From Cephaloticoccus sp. (GTDB taxonomy: Bacteria; Verrucomicrobiota; Verrucomicrobiia; Opitutales; Opitutaceae), in contig JAURHD010000014.1 of NCBI GenBank assembly GCA_030833445.1, positions 1 to 64,000 on the forward strand: DNA of 64,000 bases, written 5' to 3'. This document shows, in pieces, positions 7,893 to 15,935 of this stretch; the stretch's first letter is position 1, and the number at the start of each line of letters is the position of its first letter. The translations under genes were made by a program, and so were the position numbers. Below the pieces are notes generated by a model. That model made no database searches and had not been told where the DNA came from. It saw only the letters and a list, made by a program, of their open reading frames with translations.

Positions 7893-8918
7893 CTAATGTA
7901 AAACGGAGTAGAGGGGTTGCAGAGGCAGCAGCCGTGCCCGGCTGAGCACGGACAATAATCGTTGGGAGGCGGCGCTGGTAAGAAAGGGATGCAGCAGGTT
8001 GGCGGAACTGAGACGGCGGCGGAAGCGGTTATGCAGGGCAGAGTGTAGACGGTTGCCTGCAGTATCCCAATCGGTCTCGCCGCGCGCATAGGCTAGTATC
8101 GGATCGATTGCACATTCGGCACTTTGAAAGGCCATTGCCATGCCGTTGCCCGTAAACGGGGGAATCATGGCGCAGGCATCCCCCAATTGCATTCGCCCCT
8201 TGGGGGCTACTTGACGATCAAACTTCACGGCGGCCACGGCACAAAACGAATCCGGATCTAGCGTCGCGTTGGTGATGCGTTCCGCCAACCCGGCCAAGCC
8301 CGAAACCCGCAAATAGGTGAGCAATAGATCAGCACGCGTCGCACTGATTTTTTGACCGCGAAACAATCCGCAGATATTCACACAACCGGTGCGATCAACC
8401 CGGGTTAGACCGACGTAGCAATGGTCGCCGAGATGCAGTTCGAGGTCCCGCTCCAACGGCAAATCATAGGCATGAATTTTGAGACCGAGCCAATCGGAAT
8501 TGCCTCGCCGCCGGCCACTGGCAAACAGGCGACCCGGAGGTTTGGCATTTCCGGTTATACGGGTTTGTGCATGAAGCGTGCCGCCGCTGGTGACAAAAGC
8601 ATCGGCCAATTGGGCATCGAGTTGGTGGCGGCTCAGTCCGAGGGCGGGCTGGGGCAACGGTTGAATCTGCATCACGCGGTTGTGGTTGAACCAAGCGACC
8701 TCCCGATGAGTCAGGGCAGTATTGAGAAAAGGGGCGAGTCCGAGCCGGGTGATGGTATCCTCACCCAGACCGGTGATGAACTCGCCGCACACACGATGTC
8801 GCGGATAGGACCCTGCTTCAAACAGGGTGACCGGAATATCCTGTTGGCGGAGTGCGAGCCCGAGTGACAGGCCAGCCAAACCTCCGCCGACAATCTCAAT
8901 GGGTTGCAAAGATTTCAT
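7893..8918 (-). CDS. FAD-dependent oxidoreductase, geranylgeranyl-reductase-like
   Basis: A 341-residue flavoprotein. It opens with the Rossmann dinucleotide motif IEIVGGGLAGLSLGLAL, followed by the FEAGSYPRHRVCGEF region typical of the geranylgeranyl reductase/UbiH-like group. It later has the second FAD-binding motif RMQLGDACAMIPPFTGNGMAMAF, the GD...P...G signature. It probably hydroxylates or reduces the polyketide made by the next gene. The ATG overlaps the upstream methyltransferase stop as ATGA (4 bp), and the polyketide synthase starts one base after its stop, so the three genes are tightly coupled. The ORF track start at 8969 lies inside the methyltransferase gene and was shortened to MKSLQPIEIVGG. 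Confidence 0.88.
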   Translation of the reverse strand: MKSLQPIEIVGGGLAGLSLGLALRQQDIPVTLFEAGSYPRHRVCGEFITGLGEDTITRLGLAPFLNTALTHREVAWFNHNRVMQIQPLPQPALGLSRHQLDAQLADAFVTSGGTLHAQTRITGNAKPPGRLFASGRRRGNSDWLGLKIHAYDLPLERDLELHLGDHCYVGLTRVDRTGCVNICGLFRGQKISATRADLLLTYLRVSGLAGLAERITNATLDPDSFCAVAAVKFDRQVAPKGRMQLGDACAMIPPFTGNGMAMAFQSAECAIDPILAYARGETDWDTAGNRLHSALHNRFRRRLSSANLLHPFLTSAASQRLLSVLSRARLLPLQPLYSVLH

Positions 8919-9562
8919 AGGCGGCGGCGCGCGATCATGTGGTAGGCACCCAACAGAGTGGTGGAACAATCACAGTCCCATTCGGCCGGGTTCAAACCGA
9001 GTAACCGAGGGAGTTCATTATTTTGAAATCCGGCGGCGATACTCACGTGGGCGTCATGCAAACTCACATGATTGGCGCCGAAGAGTGGACCGAGCCCGCG
9101 ATAAAGCCATTGGGAGACCCGCCGCCGGGCTGGTTCGCAGGCCACGATCACGCGGGCATTTGACCGAAGCTGGTCCCCGAGTCGGGCCAGTTGTTCTTCG
9201 CTGAATTGGTGGAAGATGAGGTTGCCTATCACGATCGGGTAAAGCGGCCAATCGGTAAAATTGAGCAAATCGGCCTGATGCCATCGATGCGCGGCGGGCC
9301 AGTCGGGTGGGCAGGGCCATAAATCGAGACCGGCGGTAGTGATGCTGTGCCGGAGTAGGCGTTGGCAAAGTTCCCCGGTGCCGGCACCCAATTCCAAAAC
9401 CGGTTCCGGTGGCCGGCGCAGGTGGCGGATGACTCTCGTCATCCAGCGATGATTGCCCATCAGCCGATTGGTCAGGCGCAGATCCCGTCGGTTATGCAGA
9501 GCGTCGGGATGTTCCGGCGACAGCGTGTCGAGTAACTCGGCTTGCAATGTGCGCGGCATCAT
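8915..9562 (-). CDS. Class I SAM-dependent methyltransferase of the polyketide operon
   Basis: About 215 residues from the ATG at 9562; a second ATG follows immediately. The SAM-binding motif I is VLELGAGTGELCQ, motif II is AGLDLWP, and a motif-IV-like segment is VIGNLIFHQF. It is the first gene of the minus-strand methyltransferase-oxidoreductase-polyketide synthase run and overlaps the oxidoreductase by 4 bp. The expected role is O- or C-methylation of the polyketide product, by analogy with methyltransferases next to type III synthases in other bacteria. The 29-bp gap to the divergent deaminase gene must hold the promoter, or the promoter lies within that gene. Confidence 0.85.
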   Translation of the reverse strand: MMPRTLQAELLDTLSPEHPDALHNRRDLRLTNRLMGNHRWMTRVIRHLRRPPEPVLELGAGTGELCQRLLRHSITTAGLDLWPCPPDWPAAHRWHQADLLNFTDWPLYPIVIGNLIFHQFSEEQLARLGDQLRSNARVIVACEPARRRVSQWLYRGLGPLFGANHVSLHDAHVSIAAGFQNNELPRLLGLNPAEWDCDCSTTLLGAYHMIARRRL

Positions 9563-9591
9563 CAAGAGGAAGGTTGCCCGGTTGGCTGAGA

Positions 9592-10089
9592 ATGTCCAAC
9601 TTGGCCGCACTTTATATGAGCGCCCGGTCCAACCCTGTAGATTTGATTGCCCAAGCGACGGAACAATTTTCCGACCGACCCTCATGGGACGAATATTTCA
9701 TGGCGACCGCCGTGCTGATCTCCACTCGCTCGAGCTGTGAACGACTCAACGTCGGCTGCGTAATCGTAACCGGTGGCGAACGGAAAAACCGCATCGTGGC
9801 GGCAGGTTACAACGGCTACCTGCCGGGCACCCCGCATGTCTCCCGGGTAAGGGATGGGCACGAACAGGCGACGGTGCATGCGGAGCAAAATGCCGTGGCA
9901 GATGCCGCCCGTCGCGGCAGCTCCGTGGAAGGGTGCGTCGCCTACGTGACCCATTATCCGTGCGTCAACTGCGCAAAGATTCTCGCTGCCTCAGGTATCG
10001 CCGAAATTCGCTATCGCCTCGATTACAGCAACGACCCGCTGGTCGCGCCCATGTTGGCGGAAGTCGGGGTCAAGACCCTGAAGCTTTGA
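9592..10089 (+). CDS. Deoxycytidylate (dCMP) deaminase / ComEB-like
   Basis: A zinc-dependent cytidine deaminase-fold enzyme that converts dCMP to dUMP for thymidylate synthesis. The SWDEYFMATAVLISTRSSC opening, the zinc-binding HAEQNAV (His and catalytic Glu) and PCVNCAKILAASGI (two Cys) are all in place and in family order. From the chosen ATG (MSNLAALYMSARSNP) the product is 165 residues; a second ATG eight codons later is also possible. It is followed six bases later by the YqgE-type gene and is divergent from the polyketide operon. Confidence 0.9.
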   Translation: MSNLAALYMSARSNPVDLIAQATEQFSDRPSWDEYFMATAVLISTRSSCERLNVGCVIVTGGERKNRIVAAGYNGYLPGTPHVSRVRDGHEQATVHAEQNAVADAARRGSSVEGCVAYVTHYPCVNCAKILAASGIAEIRYRLDYSNDPLVAPMLAEVGVKTLKL

Positions 10090-10095
10090 CTTGTC

Positions 10096-10653
10096 ATGCG
10101 CGGACATCGTCCAACCAAGAAAAAGACAGGTAATGTGGCGGGCTCGTTGCTCCTTGCTCATCCCGCTTTGCAGGACCCGAATTTCCGGCATGCCGTGATT
10201 CTCATGTCGGAACACAATGACGAAGGGGCGATGGGCGTGGTCTTGAATCGTCCGGAGGAAAAGCGACTCGGGGCATTGAGCGGCGATTTTGCCCTTGGTC
10301 CCTTGGCCCAGGTTCCGATCTACAGCGGCGGACCGGTCCAGGAACGCCAATTACTATTAATCGCATGGGAACTGCAGGATGACGGGTTCAGAATGCATTT
10401 TGGCATCGAGCCCGGCCGGGCGGAACAATGCCTGCAGGATGGCATGCAGGTGAGGGCGTTTCTTGGCTATTCCGGCTGGGATGCAGGTCATTTGGAGAAT
10501 GAAATGCGCCACAATACTTGGGTGGTGTCGGACATCCCGGATGGTCTGATCGATTACCCGCAGGATGAGAATCTCTGGCGTCGGGTGCTGGGGGCCAAAG
10601 GCGATGAATGGCGTTTACTTGCCGAGGAGCCGGATGACACCAGTCTCAATTGA
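10096..10653 (+). CDS. YqgE/AlgH family protein (DUF179)
   Basis: A 185-residue member of a widespread family of unproved function. Its fingerprints are GSLLLAHPALQDPNFRHAV near the N-terminus, GAMGVVLNRP, the IYSGGPVQ block, and FLGYSGWDAGHLENEM in the second half. The early RPTKKK basic tail is extra. It is 6 bp downstream of the dCMP deaminase and on the same strand, so it is probably co-transcribed. In proteobacteria yqgE usually neighbours yqgF/ruvX, which is not seen here. Confidence 0.9.
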   Translation: MRGHRPTKKKTGNVAGSLLLAHPALQDPNFRHAVILMSEHNDEGAMGVVLNRPEEKRLGALSGDFALGPLAQVPIYSGGPVQERQLLLIAWELQDDGFRMHFGIEPGRAEQCLQDGMQVRAFLGYSGWDAGHLENEMRHNTWVVSDIPDGLIDYPQDENLWRRVLGAKGDEWRLLAEEPDDTSLN

Positions 10654-10758
10654 CCCAGTTGGCCGCTGGAACTAGGTTGAATTGAAGTGTTTCTGTAATT
10701 TGGTGTCCGGAACCGTCTGGCTTTGGGTAAAAGTGCCCTCCAGATTCCGACATTTCGG

Positions 10759-10787
10759 TTGACAGAGGGTGGCTAGCTCTCTGTTTT
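10759..10787 (+). promoter_or_regulatory. Possible promoter upstream of rpmJ
   Basis: A perfect -35 hexamer TTGACA lies at 10759-10764, about 34 bases before the rpmJ start. The -10 region at standard spacing (TGTTTT) is a poor match, so this is a tentative call. The 144-bp gap between the yqgE-type gene and rpmJ contains nothing else I recognise, and I see no clear Zur-type palindrome in it. Confidence 0.3.
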
Positions 10788-10797
10788 CAGCCCTTTT

Positions 10798-10923
10798 ATG
10801 AAAGTTGTCTCCTCCATCAAATCTGCGAAGAAGCGTCACCCTGACTGCCAGGTTGTGCGTCGGAAGGGCCGCATCTACGTGATCAACAAGACCAACCCCC
10901 GCTTCAAGGCGCGTCAGGGTTAA
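10798..10923 (+). CDS. rpmJ: Ribosomal protein bL36, zinc-independent (C-minus) form
   Basis: A 41-residue ribosomal protein, too short for the ORF track. It begins [18 protein letters not shown] and continues [20 protein letters not shown], closely matching the pattern of the E. coli alternative L36 (YkgO). Only one cysteine remains, so the CxxC...C...H zinc ribbon of canonical L36 is absent. It is followed 16 bp later by an L31 that also lacks its zinc ribbon, the same pairing as E. coli ykgM-ykgO. It contributes to the 50S subunit. In some bacteria such forms are induced under zinc limitation; here they may simply be the only copies. Confidence 0.95.
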   Translation: MKVVSSIKSAKKRHPDCQVVRRKGRIYVINKTNPRFKARQG

Positions 10924-10939
10924 TAAACCATTTATACCT

Positions 10940-11188
10940 GTGAAAGCCACCGGCCATCCCGCTCTCAATAATGTCTGCTTCCTCGACGTTGCCACCGGCA
11001 AACGTTTCCTGACGAAGTCCACCATGAAGTCCGCTCGCAAGGAGCAGATCGACGGTCAGGAATACTTCGTCATCGTTCGTGATGTGACGATGGATTCGCA
11101 CCCGGCTTACACCGGTGAAAAGCGCCTCGTCGATACCGCGGGCCGCGTCGAGAAGTTCACCAGCAAGTTCAAGCGCGCCCGCAAGTAA
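10940..11188 (+). CDS. rpmE2: Ribosomal protein bL31, type B (zinc-independent)
   Basis: An 82-residue 50S protein starting at a GTG. The type B hallmarks are HPALNNVCFLDVATGKRFLTKST, DSHPAYTGEKRLVDTAGRVEKF and a basic tail. The CxxC zinc motif of type A L31 is missing. It forms a two-gene unit with the preceding L36 and is followed by an intrinsic terminator. In E. coli the equivalent genes are repressed by Zur; no Zur box is evident here. Confidence 0.95.
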   Translation: MKATGHPALNNVCFLDVATGKRFLTKSTMKSARKEQIDGQEYFVIVRDVTMDSHPAYTGEKRLVDTAGRVEKFTSKFKRARK

Positions 11189-11215
11189 TTCACTGGAATT
11201 CAGGATTAATTTTCC

Positions 11216-11242
11216 AAGCCTGCCGTTATGGCAGGCTTTTTT
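11216..11242 (+). terminator. Rho-independent terminator after rpmJ-rpmE2
   Basis: A perfect 9-bp stem, AAGCCTGCC (11216-11224) with GGCAGGCTT (11230-11238), closes a five-base GTTAT loop and is followed at once by a run of T. It lies 28 bases after the L31 stop codon and would end the ribosomal protein transcript before the phosphatase gene. Confidence 0.9.
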
Positions 11243-11279
11243 ATTGCCGCGAATCCGGGGTGCTTGACTGTCTAGCACG

Positions 11280-11924
11280 ATGGCGGCGCCCAAACTGATA
11301 TTCTTCGACTGCGACAGCACCCTCAGTGCGATTGAAGGAATTGATGAACTGGCGCGCCTGAGGGGCCCCGATTGTTTCGCCCGGATCGAGCAGATGACCC
11401 GCGATGCCATGGACGGTAAGCTGCCGATCGATGAGATTTTCGCGCGCCGCTTGGATATCATCCGCCCAACACGGGATGAAGTGGATCAGGTCGGGCAAAT
11501 GTATATCACGCAGATGGAGCCGTCGGCGGAGAGCGTGGTTCAGCGACTGCGCGCGGAGGGTTGGACCCTGATAATTTTGAGTGCCGGCTATACCGAGGTG
11601 ATTCAGCCACTGGCCGACCATCTCGGGATTGAACGAATCGAGGCGGTGGGCCTTAGCTTTGATGCGGAGGGAAATTATCAGGACTATGATCGTGATTTCC
11701 CGACGACGCGAAATGGCGGCAAACCGGCACGAATCTTGCAAATACAGGATGAACTGAAACCGGCGCGCACCGTCATGGTGGGCGATGGGATCAGTGACTT
11801 GGAAACACTGGGGGTGGTTGACCTTTTTGTCGGATTTGGCGGATATGTGGAACGACCAAAGGTCAAAGCCGGCGCCCGGGTGTTCATCCGCAGTTTGGCC
11901 GAATTATTTTATCATCTAACATGA
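11280..11924 (+). CDS. HAD-family phosphatase, probable phosphoserine phosphatase
   Basis: A 214-residue HAD-IB phosphatase. Motif I is FFDCDSTLSAIEGIDELA with the nucleophile and acid aspartates, motif II is LSAGYTEVI, the lysine is in GGKPARI, and motif III is MVGDGISDLE. The serine-phosphatase-like EGIDELA after motif I fits SerB (phosphoserine to serine), the last step of serine synthesis. Related HAD-IB enzymes that act on other phosphomonoesters cannot be excluded. The stop overlaps the antiporter start as ATGA, so the two genes are translationally coupled; no functional link is obvious. Confidence 0.8.
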   Translation: MAAPKLIFFDCDSTLSAIEGIDELARLRGPDCFARIEQMTRDAMDGKLPIDEIFARRLDIIRPTRDEVDQVGQMYITQMEPSAESVVQRLRAEGWTLIILSAGYTEVIQPLADHLGIERIEAVGLSFDAEGNYQDYDRDFPTTRNGGKPARILQIQDELKPARTVMVGDGISDLETLGVVDLFVGFGGYVERPKVKAGARVFIRSLAELFYHLT

Positions 11925-13435
11925 TCCAACGTTTTCTTCGCTCCGTGTTTCTTTTTACGGCCCTGACCATCGGTCCGATGCTGTGGTCGGCCGAAGGCGT
12001 GCACTTGGCGCAACCGGACGCCCCATTTCCCCGTGAAATCGACAGTTATGAGACCTCGGCGGCCACGAGTGTGATCGAGGTCATCAAGGCCCGGGCCGTT
12101 CAAGAGCCGTTTAATATAGTGGCCACGGTTATCTTTATCCTGGCCGTATTGCACACTTTCATGACTGCACGGATTCGCCACTGGTCGCATGTGGTAGAGG
12201 CGCGTCACGCCAAACGATTGAAGGCGCGGATTGAATCGAGTGACAATGATGAGGATGGCAATCCGGATGAAGTGAGTTTCGGAGGGCAAATCCTGCATTT
12301 TCTTGGTGAGATCGAGGCGGTCTTTGGTATCTGGGCGCTCGTGCTTTTTATCGCGATTAGCGTCAACAAAGGCCTCGACACGGCGATTTATTACATTGGT
12401 GAAAAGGTGAACTTCACCGAACCGATGTTTGTCGTGATTATTATGGCACTGGCTTCGACCCGGCCGGTACTGCGTCTGGCGGAAAAATGCCTGCGTCTCG
12501 TGGCCCGTCTAGGCAAGGAGACCCCCTTGGCATGGTGGCTGAGTATTCTGACGATGGCGCCGTTGCTGGGCTCCTTCATCACCGAGCCCGCAGCCATGAC
12601 GATAGCCGCTCTGCTGCTGGCCAAGCAGTTCTACGACCTCAAGCCGAGCAACCGTCTGAAGTATGCCACCATCGGGCTGCTCTTCGTAAATATTTCAATT
12701 GGGGGCACGTTGACCCATTTTGCCGCTCCTCCGGTGCTGATGGTAGCAGCTGCTTGGGGCTGGGACATGAAGTTTATGTTCACCCATTTTGGCTGGCATG
12801 CGATCTCAGGCATCGTGTTGTCCAACGCCGCCTATTTCTTCATTTTCCGCAAGGAGTTGCTGGGACTGAAAGGGGCTCCCGTGGTGAAAGAAAATCCCGA
12901 CGATGCGATTCCGGTATGGGTCACCGGGGTGCATTTGATCTTTTTGGCCTTTACGGTCTGGATGGCGCATTATCCCGTGCTGTTCATTGGTGGCTTTTTG
13001 TTCTTCCTGGCATTCTCGCAAGCTACCGCCCACCACCAAAGCAAGACGGAGCTGCGCACACCATTGCTGGTTGGTTTCTTTCTAGCTGGGTTGGTGATTC
13101 ACGGTGGCCTGCAGGCCTGGTGGATTCAGCCCGTGCTTGGTTCGCTGGGGGAAATACCCTTGTTTGCCGGAGCGACGATTCTCACTGCGTTTAACGACAA
13201 CGCAGCGATTACCTATCTGGCGACGTTGGTGCCAAATTTCAGCGATGAACTAAAATTCGCGGTCGTTTCCGGGGCTGTGACTGGGGGTGGCCTGACCGTG
13301 ATCGCCAATGCGCCGAATCCGGCGGGACAGTCGATTCTGCAACGGTATTTCGAAGACGGTGTTTCGCCCTTGGGTCTGCTGTTGGCCGCCTTGTTGCCGA
13401 CGGCGCTCGTCGCATTCTCGTTTATGGTGTTGTAA
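11921..13435 (+). CDS. Putative Na+/H+ antiporter (PF07399-type, NhaD/ArsB-like)
   Basis: A 504-residue polytopic inner-membrane protein with an N-terminal signal-like helix and about ten further hydrophobic segments. A hydrophilic acidic loop (ESSDNDEDGNPDE, about residues 106-118) separates the first part from the transport core. The core has ITEPAAMTIAALLLAK and TAFNDNAAITYLATLV, the paired re-entrant-like ion-transporter-superfamily motifs with a buried Asp/Asn, and GGGLTVIANAPNPAG near the end. These features match the putative sodium/proton antiporter family found in Chlamydiae and Verrucomicrobia. Transport activity is inferred from family only. It overlaps the upstream phosphatase by 4 bp and the convergent methyltransferase gene by 14 bp. 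Confidence 0.85.
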   Translation: MIQRFLRSVFLFTALTIGPMLWSAEGVHLAQPDAPFPREIDSYETSAATSVIEVIKARAVQEPFNIVATVIFILAVLHTFMTARIRHWSHVVEARHAKRLKARIESSDNDEDGNPDEVSFGGQILHFLGEIEAVFGIWALVLFIAISVNKGLDTAIYYIGEKVNFTEPMFVVIIMALASTRPVLRLAEKCLRLVARLGKETPLAWWLSILTMAPLLGSFITEPAAMTIAALLLAKQFYDLKPSNRLKYATIGLLFVNISIGGTLTHFAAPPVLMVAAAWGWDMKFMFTHFGWHAISGIVLSNAAYFFIFRKELLGLKGAPVVKENPDDAIPVWVTGVHLIFLAFTVWMAHYPVLFIGGFLFFLAFSQATAHHQSKTELRTPLLVGFFLAGLVIHGGLQAWWIQPVLGSLGEIPLFAGATILTAFNDNAAITYLATLVPNFSDELKFAVVSGAVTGGGLTVIANAPNPAGQSILQRYFEDGVSPLGLLLAALLPTALVAFSFMVL

Positions 13436-14474
13436 GCGGGTTCTGCCGCACATTCGCACGCAGTTCAGCAGAGGAGAGCAGGCAATCGATCAGGTAGGCG
13501 CGTGACACGCCTTTGGCGAGTTGGCTCCGATAAAATGTCGCACCGGCCTCATCGGCCGGACGGCCCAATATAGTCTCAAAGGCTTTTCCGAGAAATTCAT
13601 GGTTAGTAAAGCGAGTTGTTGAGGCCAACCAAGTTGAGGAGAATTCACGGAGACTACGTCGCCCTGACAGGATGGCTTCCTTTGCCATTGGGTTAGGCTG
13701 CCCCAATCGGTTTAGTAGATCGCCCAACGCTTCAATATTCCATTGTGGCGGCAAAGCCGTGGCATTGGCGGGGTTGCTCTGCCCGGATTTCAAGCATGCC
13801 GTGATCCAGTAATACTGGGTTTGTTCGCCCCATGTATCGACAATGTTGAAACCGGCCCCCTGTAAGATCTGCCGAATCTCGTTCGGTTTAAACCATACAC
13901 CGAGCCATGTGTCCGCGCCGCGCAGTAAGGAGCGTTCCCGTCCATCCACCTGAAATTTGAAGACCCCGCCAGGTTTCAATACCCGCGCTGTTTCCTGGAT
14001 ATAGCGGCTTATGGCGCGTTTGGAAGGGATGTGTTGGAAGACGACAAAGGAGTAAACGTAATCGAGGGTTTGGCTCGGAAACATGTTCAAGGAACCATCG
14101 GTGACTTCGAGCCGCGCGTTGGGCAGATCTGAGAGCAGCTCACGGCCTTTGGAAATCATACCCGGGGCAATATCCACCCCGTTGATTGCGGCCAGACGCT
14201 TGGCCAATGGCCGCATTAAGCGGCCGACTCCGCAGCCAATCTCCAAGGCGCACGTCTGCTCGTTCACACTGATGCCATTGAGAATATGCTGCGTGACATC
14301 CGCTTCACCCGATGCCCAGAAAGTATGGTCGTTTTCGGCGTAACCGCGTCCGATGAAGCCGTAGGCATCCGATTGGGCGCGCTGTTCCCATTCGACCTGC
14401 ATGCGGCGGTTGGGTTGCCACCAACGGGTGACCAGTCTGCGCCAGAAACGGGGGCCGCCGATGGGTAAATTCAT
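13422..14474 (-). CDS. SAM methyltransferase fused to a DUF4214-like domain
   Basis: A 350-residue protein. Residues about 75-190 are a class I methyltransferase: motif I ALEIGCGVGRLM, motif II INGVDIAPGMI, then VYSFVVFQHIP and ARVLKPGGVFKFQ. The last 70 residues hold a separate unit, FLGKAFETILGRPADEAG, then FYRSQLAKGVSR and LIDCLLSSAELR, the recurring pattern of DUF4214. That domain is often attached to secreted or surface-glycan proteins in bacteria. The substrate is unknown; the family is common in polysaccharide-related clusters. No signal peptide is seen. Its 3' end overlaps the convergent antiporter gene by 14 bp. Confidence 0.82.
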   Translation of the reverse strand: MNLPIGGPRFWRRLVTRWWQPNRRMQVEWEQRAQSDAYGFIGRGYAENDHTFWASGEADVTQHILNGISVNEQTCALEIGCGVGRLMRPLAKRLAAINGVDIAPGMISKGRELLSDLPNARLEVTDGSLNMFPSQTLDYVYSFVVFQHIPSKRAISRYIQETARVLKPGGVFKFQVDGRERSLLRGADTWLGVWFKPNEIRQILQGAGFNIVDTWGEQTQYYWITACLKSGQSNPANATALPPQWNIEALGDLLNRLGQPNPMAKEAILSGRRSLREFSSTWLASTTRFTNHEFLGKAFETILGRPADEAGATFYRSQLAKGVSRAYLIDCLLSSAELRANVRQNPLTTP

Positions 14475-14515
14475 GCGACCCCGAGCACACGGAAACCACC
14501 ACGCATGGCAAGGAC

Positions 14516-15790
14516 TCAGGGAAATAATCCGCGGCTTTGCTTGGCCTCGGCGACCCGGCCGATACCGAGCGTCAAGGCGGCCAACCGGCGGCTGAACTTG
14601 AACTTCCGCTTTTGCGCCTCCACCGAGTCCTTCGCTTTGTCGAGGATGGCGTATAGTTTCTCAATCACCTCGTCGCGGGTCCAGTAGTAGTTGGCCCGGT
14701 TTTGCAGCCATTCAAAATAGGACACGACGACGCCGCCTGAATTGCAGAGAATGTCGGGAATAATCTGAATGTCCCCGCGCTGTTCGATCAGCCGATCGGC
14801 CCCGTTGGTGGTGGGTCCATTGGCTGCCTCGGCCAGAATCTGGCAGCGGAGCTTTTTGGCGTTTTTCTCGTGGATCACACGTTCCAGCGCCGCGGGCACC
14901 AGAACCGTGCACTTGAGCTCCAGCAACTGTTCATTGGTGATCGATTCGCCGAGGTGATAGTCCTTCAGGGTCTTGGCGTATTGCAGATAGGCCAAGGCCT
15001 TTTGGATATCGATGCCTTTGGCGTCGTAGATGCCCCCGGTGTAATCCGAAATGGCGATGATCTTGGCCCCGAACTGCGCGAGGGCGAGGGCGGTCTCGCT
15101 ACCGACATTACCAAAACCCTGGATGGCGACGGTGGACTTCTTGATCGGGATTTTCATGTCCTCGAGATACTTTTTAACGAGGTAGGCTACGCCGGCCCCG
15201 GTGGCTTCGCGCCGGCCCTGTGAGCCGCCGAGCGCGATGGGCTTGCCGGTCACGACCGCCGGTTCATTGTGGCCGACGTGATTGGAATAGGTATCCATCA
15301 TCCAGCCCATGATTTTCTCATTAGTGCCGACATCGGGAGCGGCGATATCGATATCCGGCCCTAGGACACTGATCATTTCCTGCATATAGCGGCGCGAGAG
15401 CCGCTCCAGCTCATTTTCGGAAAGCTGGGAAGGATTGACGATGACGCCCCCCTTGGCTCCGCCATAGGGCAAGCCGACGAGGGAACACTTCCAGCTCATC
15501 CACATGGACAATGCGGCGACCTCACCGATGGTCACATTTTGATGGAAACGGATGCCGCCCTTTGATGGACCGGTGGAGAGATTGTGCTGCACCCGGTAGC
15601 CTTCGTAGACGGTGACGGTGCCATCGTCGCGTCGGACCGGCAGGGCAACGCACAGGCAGCGCCGGGGATATTTGGTGCGATCACGAATGGCTTCGGGGAG
15701 GCTGATGGCATCGGCGGCGACGTCGAATTGACGGCAGGCCATTTTAAATACGTCGGAATCGTATAGGGACGAGACGATTACTTTGGACAT
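14516..15790 (-). CDS. gdhA: Glutamate dehydrogenase (Glu/Leu/Phe/Val dehydrogenase family)
   Basis: A 424-residue NAD(P)-dependent enzyme interconverting glutamate and 2-oxoglutarate plus ammonia. The substrate-binding region VQHNLSTGPSKGGIRFH and the catalytic lysine segment LPYGGAKGGV are intact, as is the later IAAPDVGTNEKIMGWMMD. The dinucleotide-binding glycines are in VAIQGFGNVGSETA. Length and motif order fit hexameric GDH of the short 420-residue class. A leucine-dehydrogenase specificity is less likely because of the longer length. The gene stands alone on the minus strand with about 145 bp upstream that show no recognisable regulatory motif. Confidence 0.92.
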   Translation of the reverse strand: MSKVIVSSLYDSDVFKMACRQFDVAADAISLPEAIRDRTKYPRRCLCVALPVRRDDGTVTVYEGYRVQHNLSTGPSKGGIRFHQNVTIGEVAALSMWMSWKCSLVGLPYGGAKGGVIVNPSQLSENELERLSRRYMQEMISVLGPDIDIAAPDVGTNEKIMGWMMDTYSNHVGHNEPAVVTGKPIALGGSQGRREATGAGVAYLVKKYLEDMKIPIKKSTVAIQGFGNVGSETALALAQFGAKIIAISDYTGGIYDAKGIDIQKALAYLQYAKTLKDYHLGESITNEQLLELKCTVLVPAALERVIHEKNAKKLRCQILAEAANGPTTNGADRLIEQRGDIQIIPDILCNSGGVVVSYFEWLQNRANYYWTRDEVIEKLYAILDKAKDSVEAQKRKFKFSRRLAALTLGIGRVAEAKQSRGLFP

Positions 15791-15935
15791 GGAGGCTAAA
15801 GGTTGGGGTTGCGCCGGGAAGGCGGGGTTTGTTTATGACAAAACGCTGGGCCATGGTTCCCGGTTTAGCAATTGGCTTCGTGGAACATGGGCAGTTCAAT
15901 GACGTCAACTTATTCGGTCTAGATGACCCGATGAT

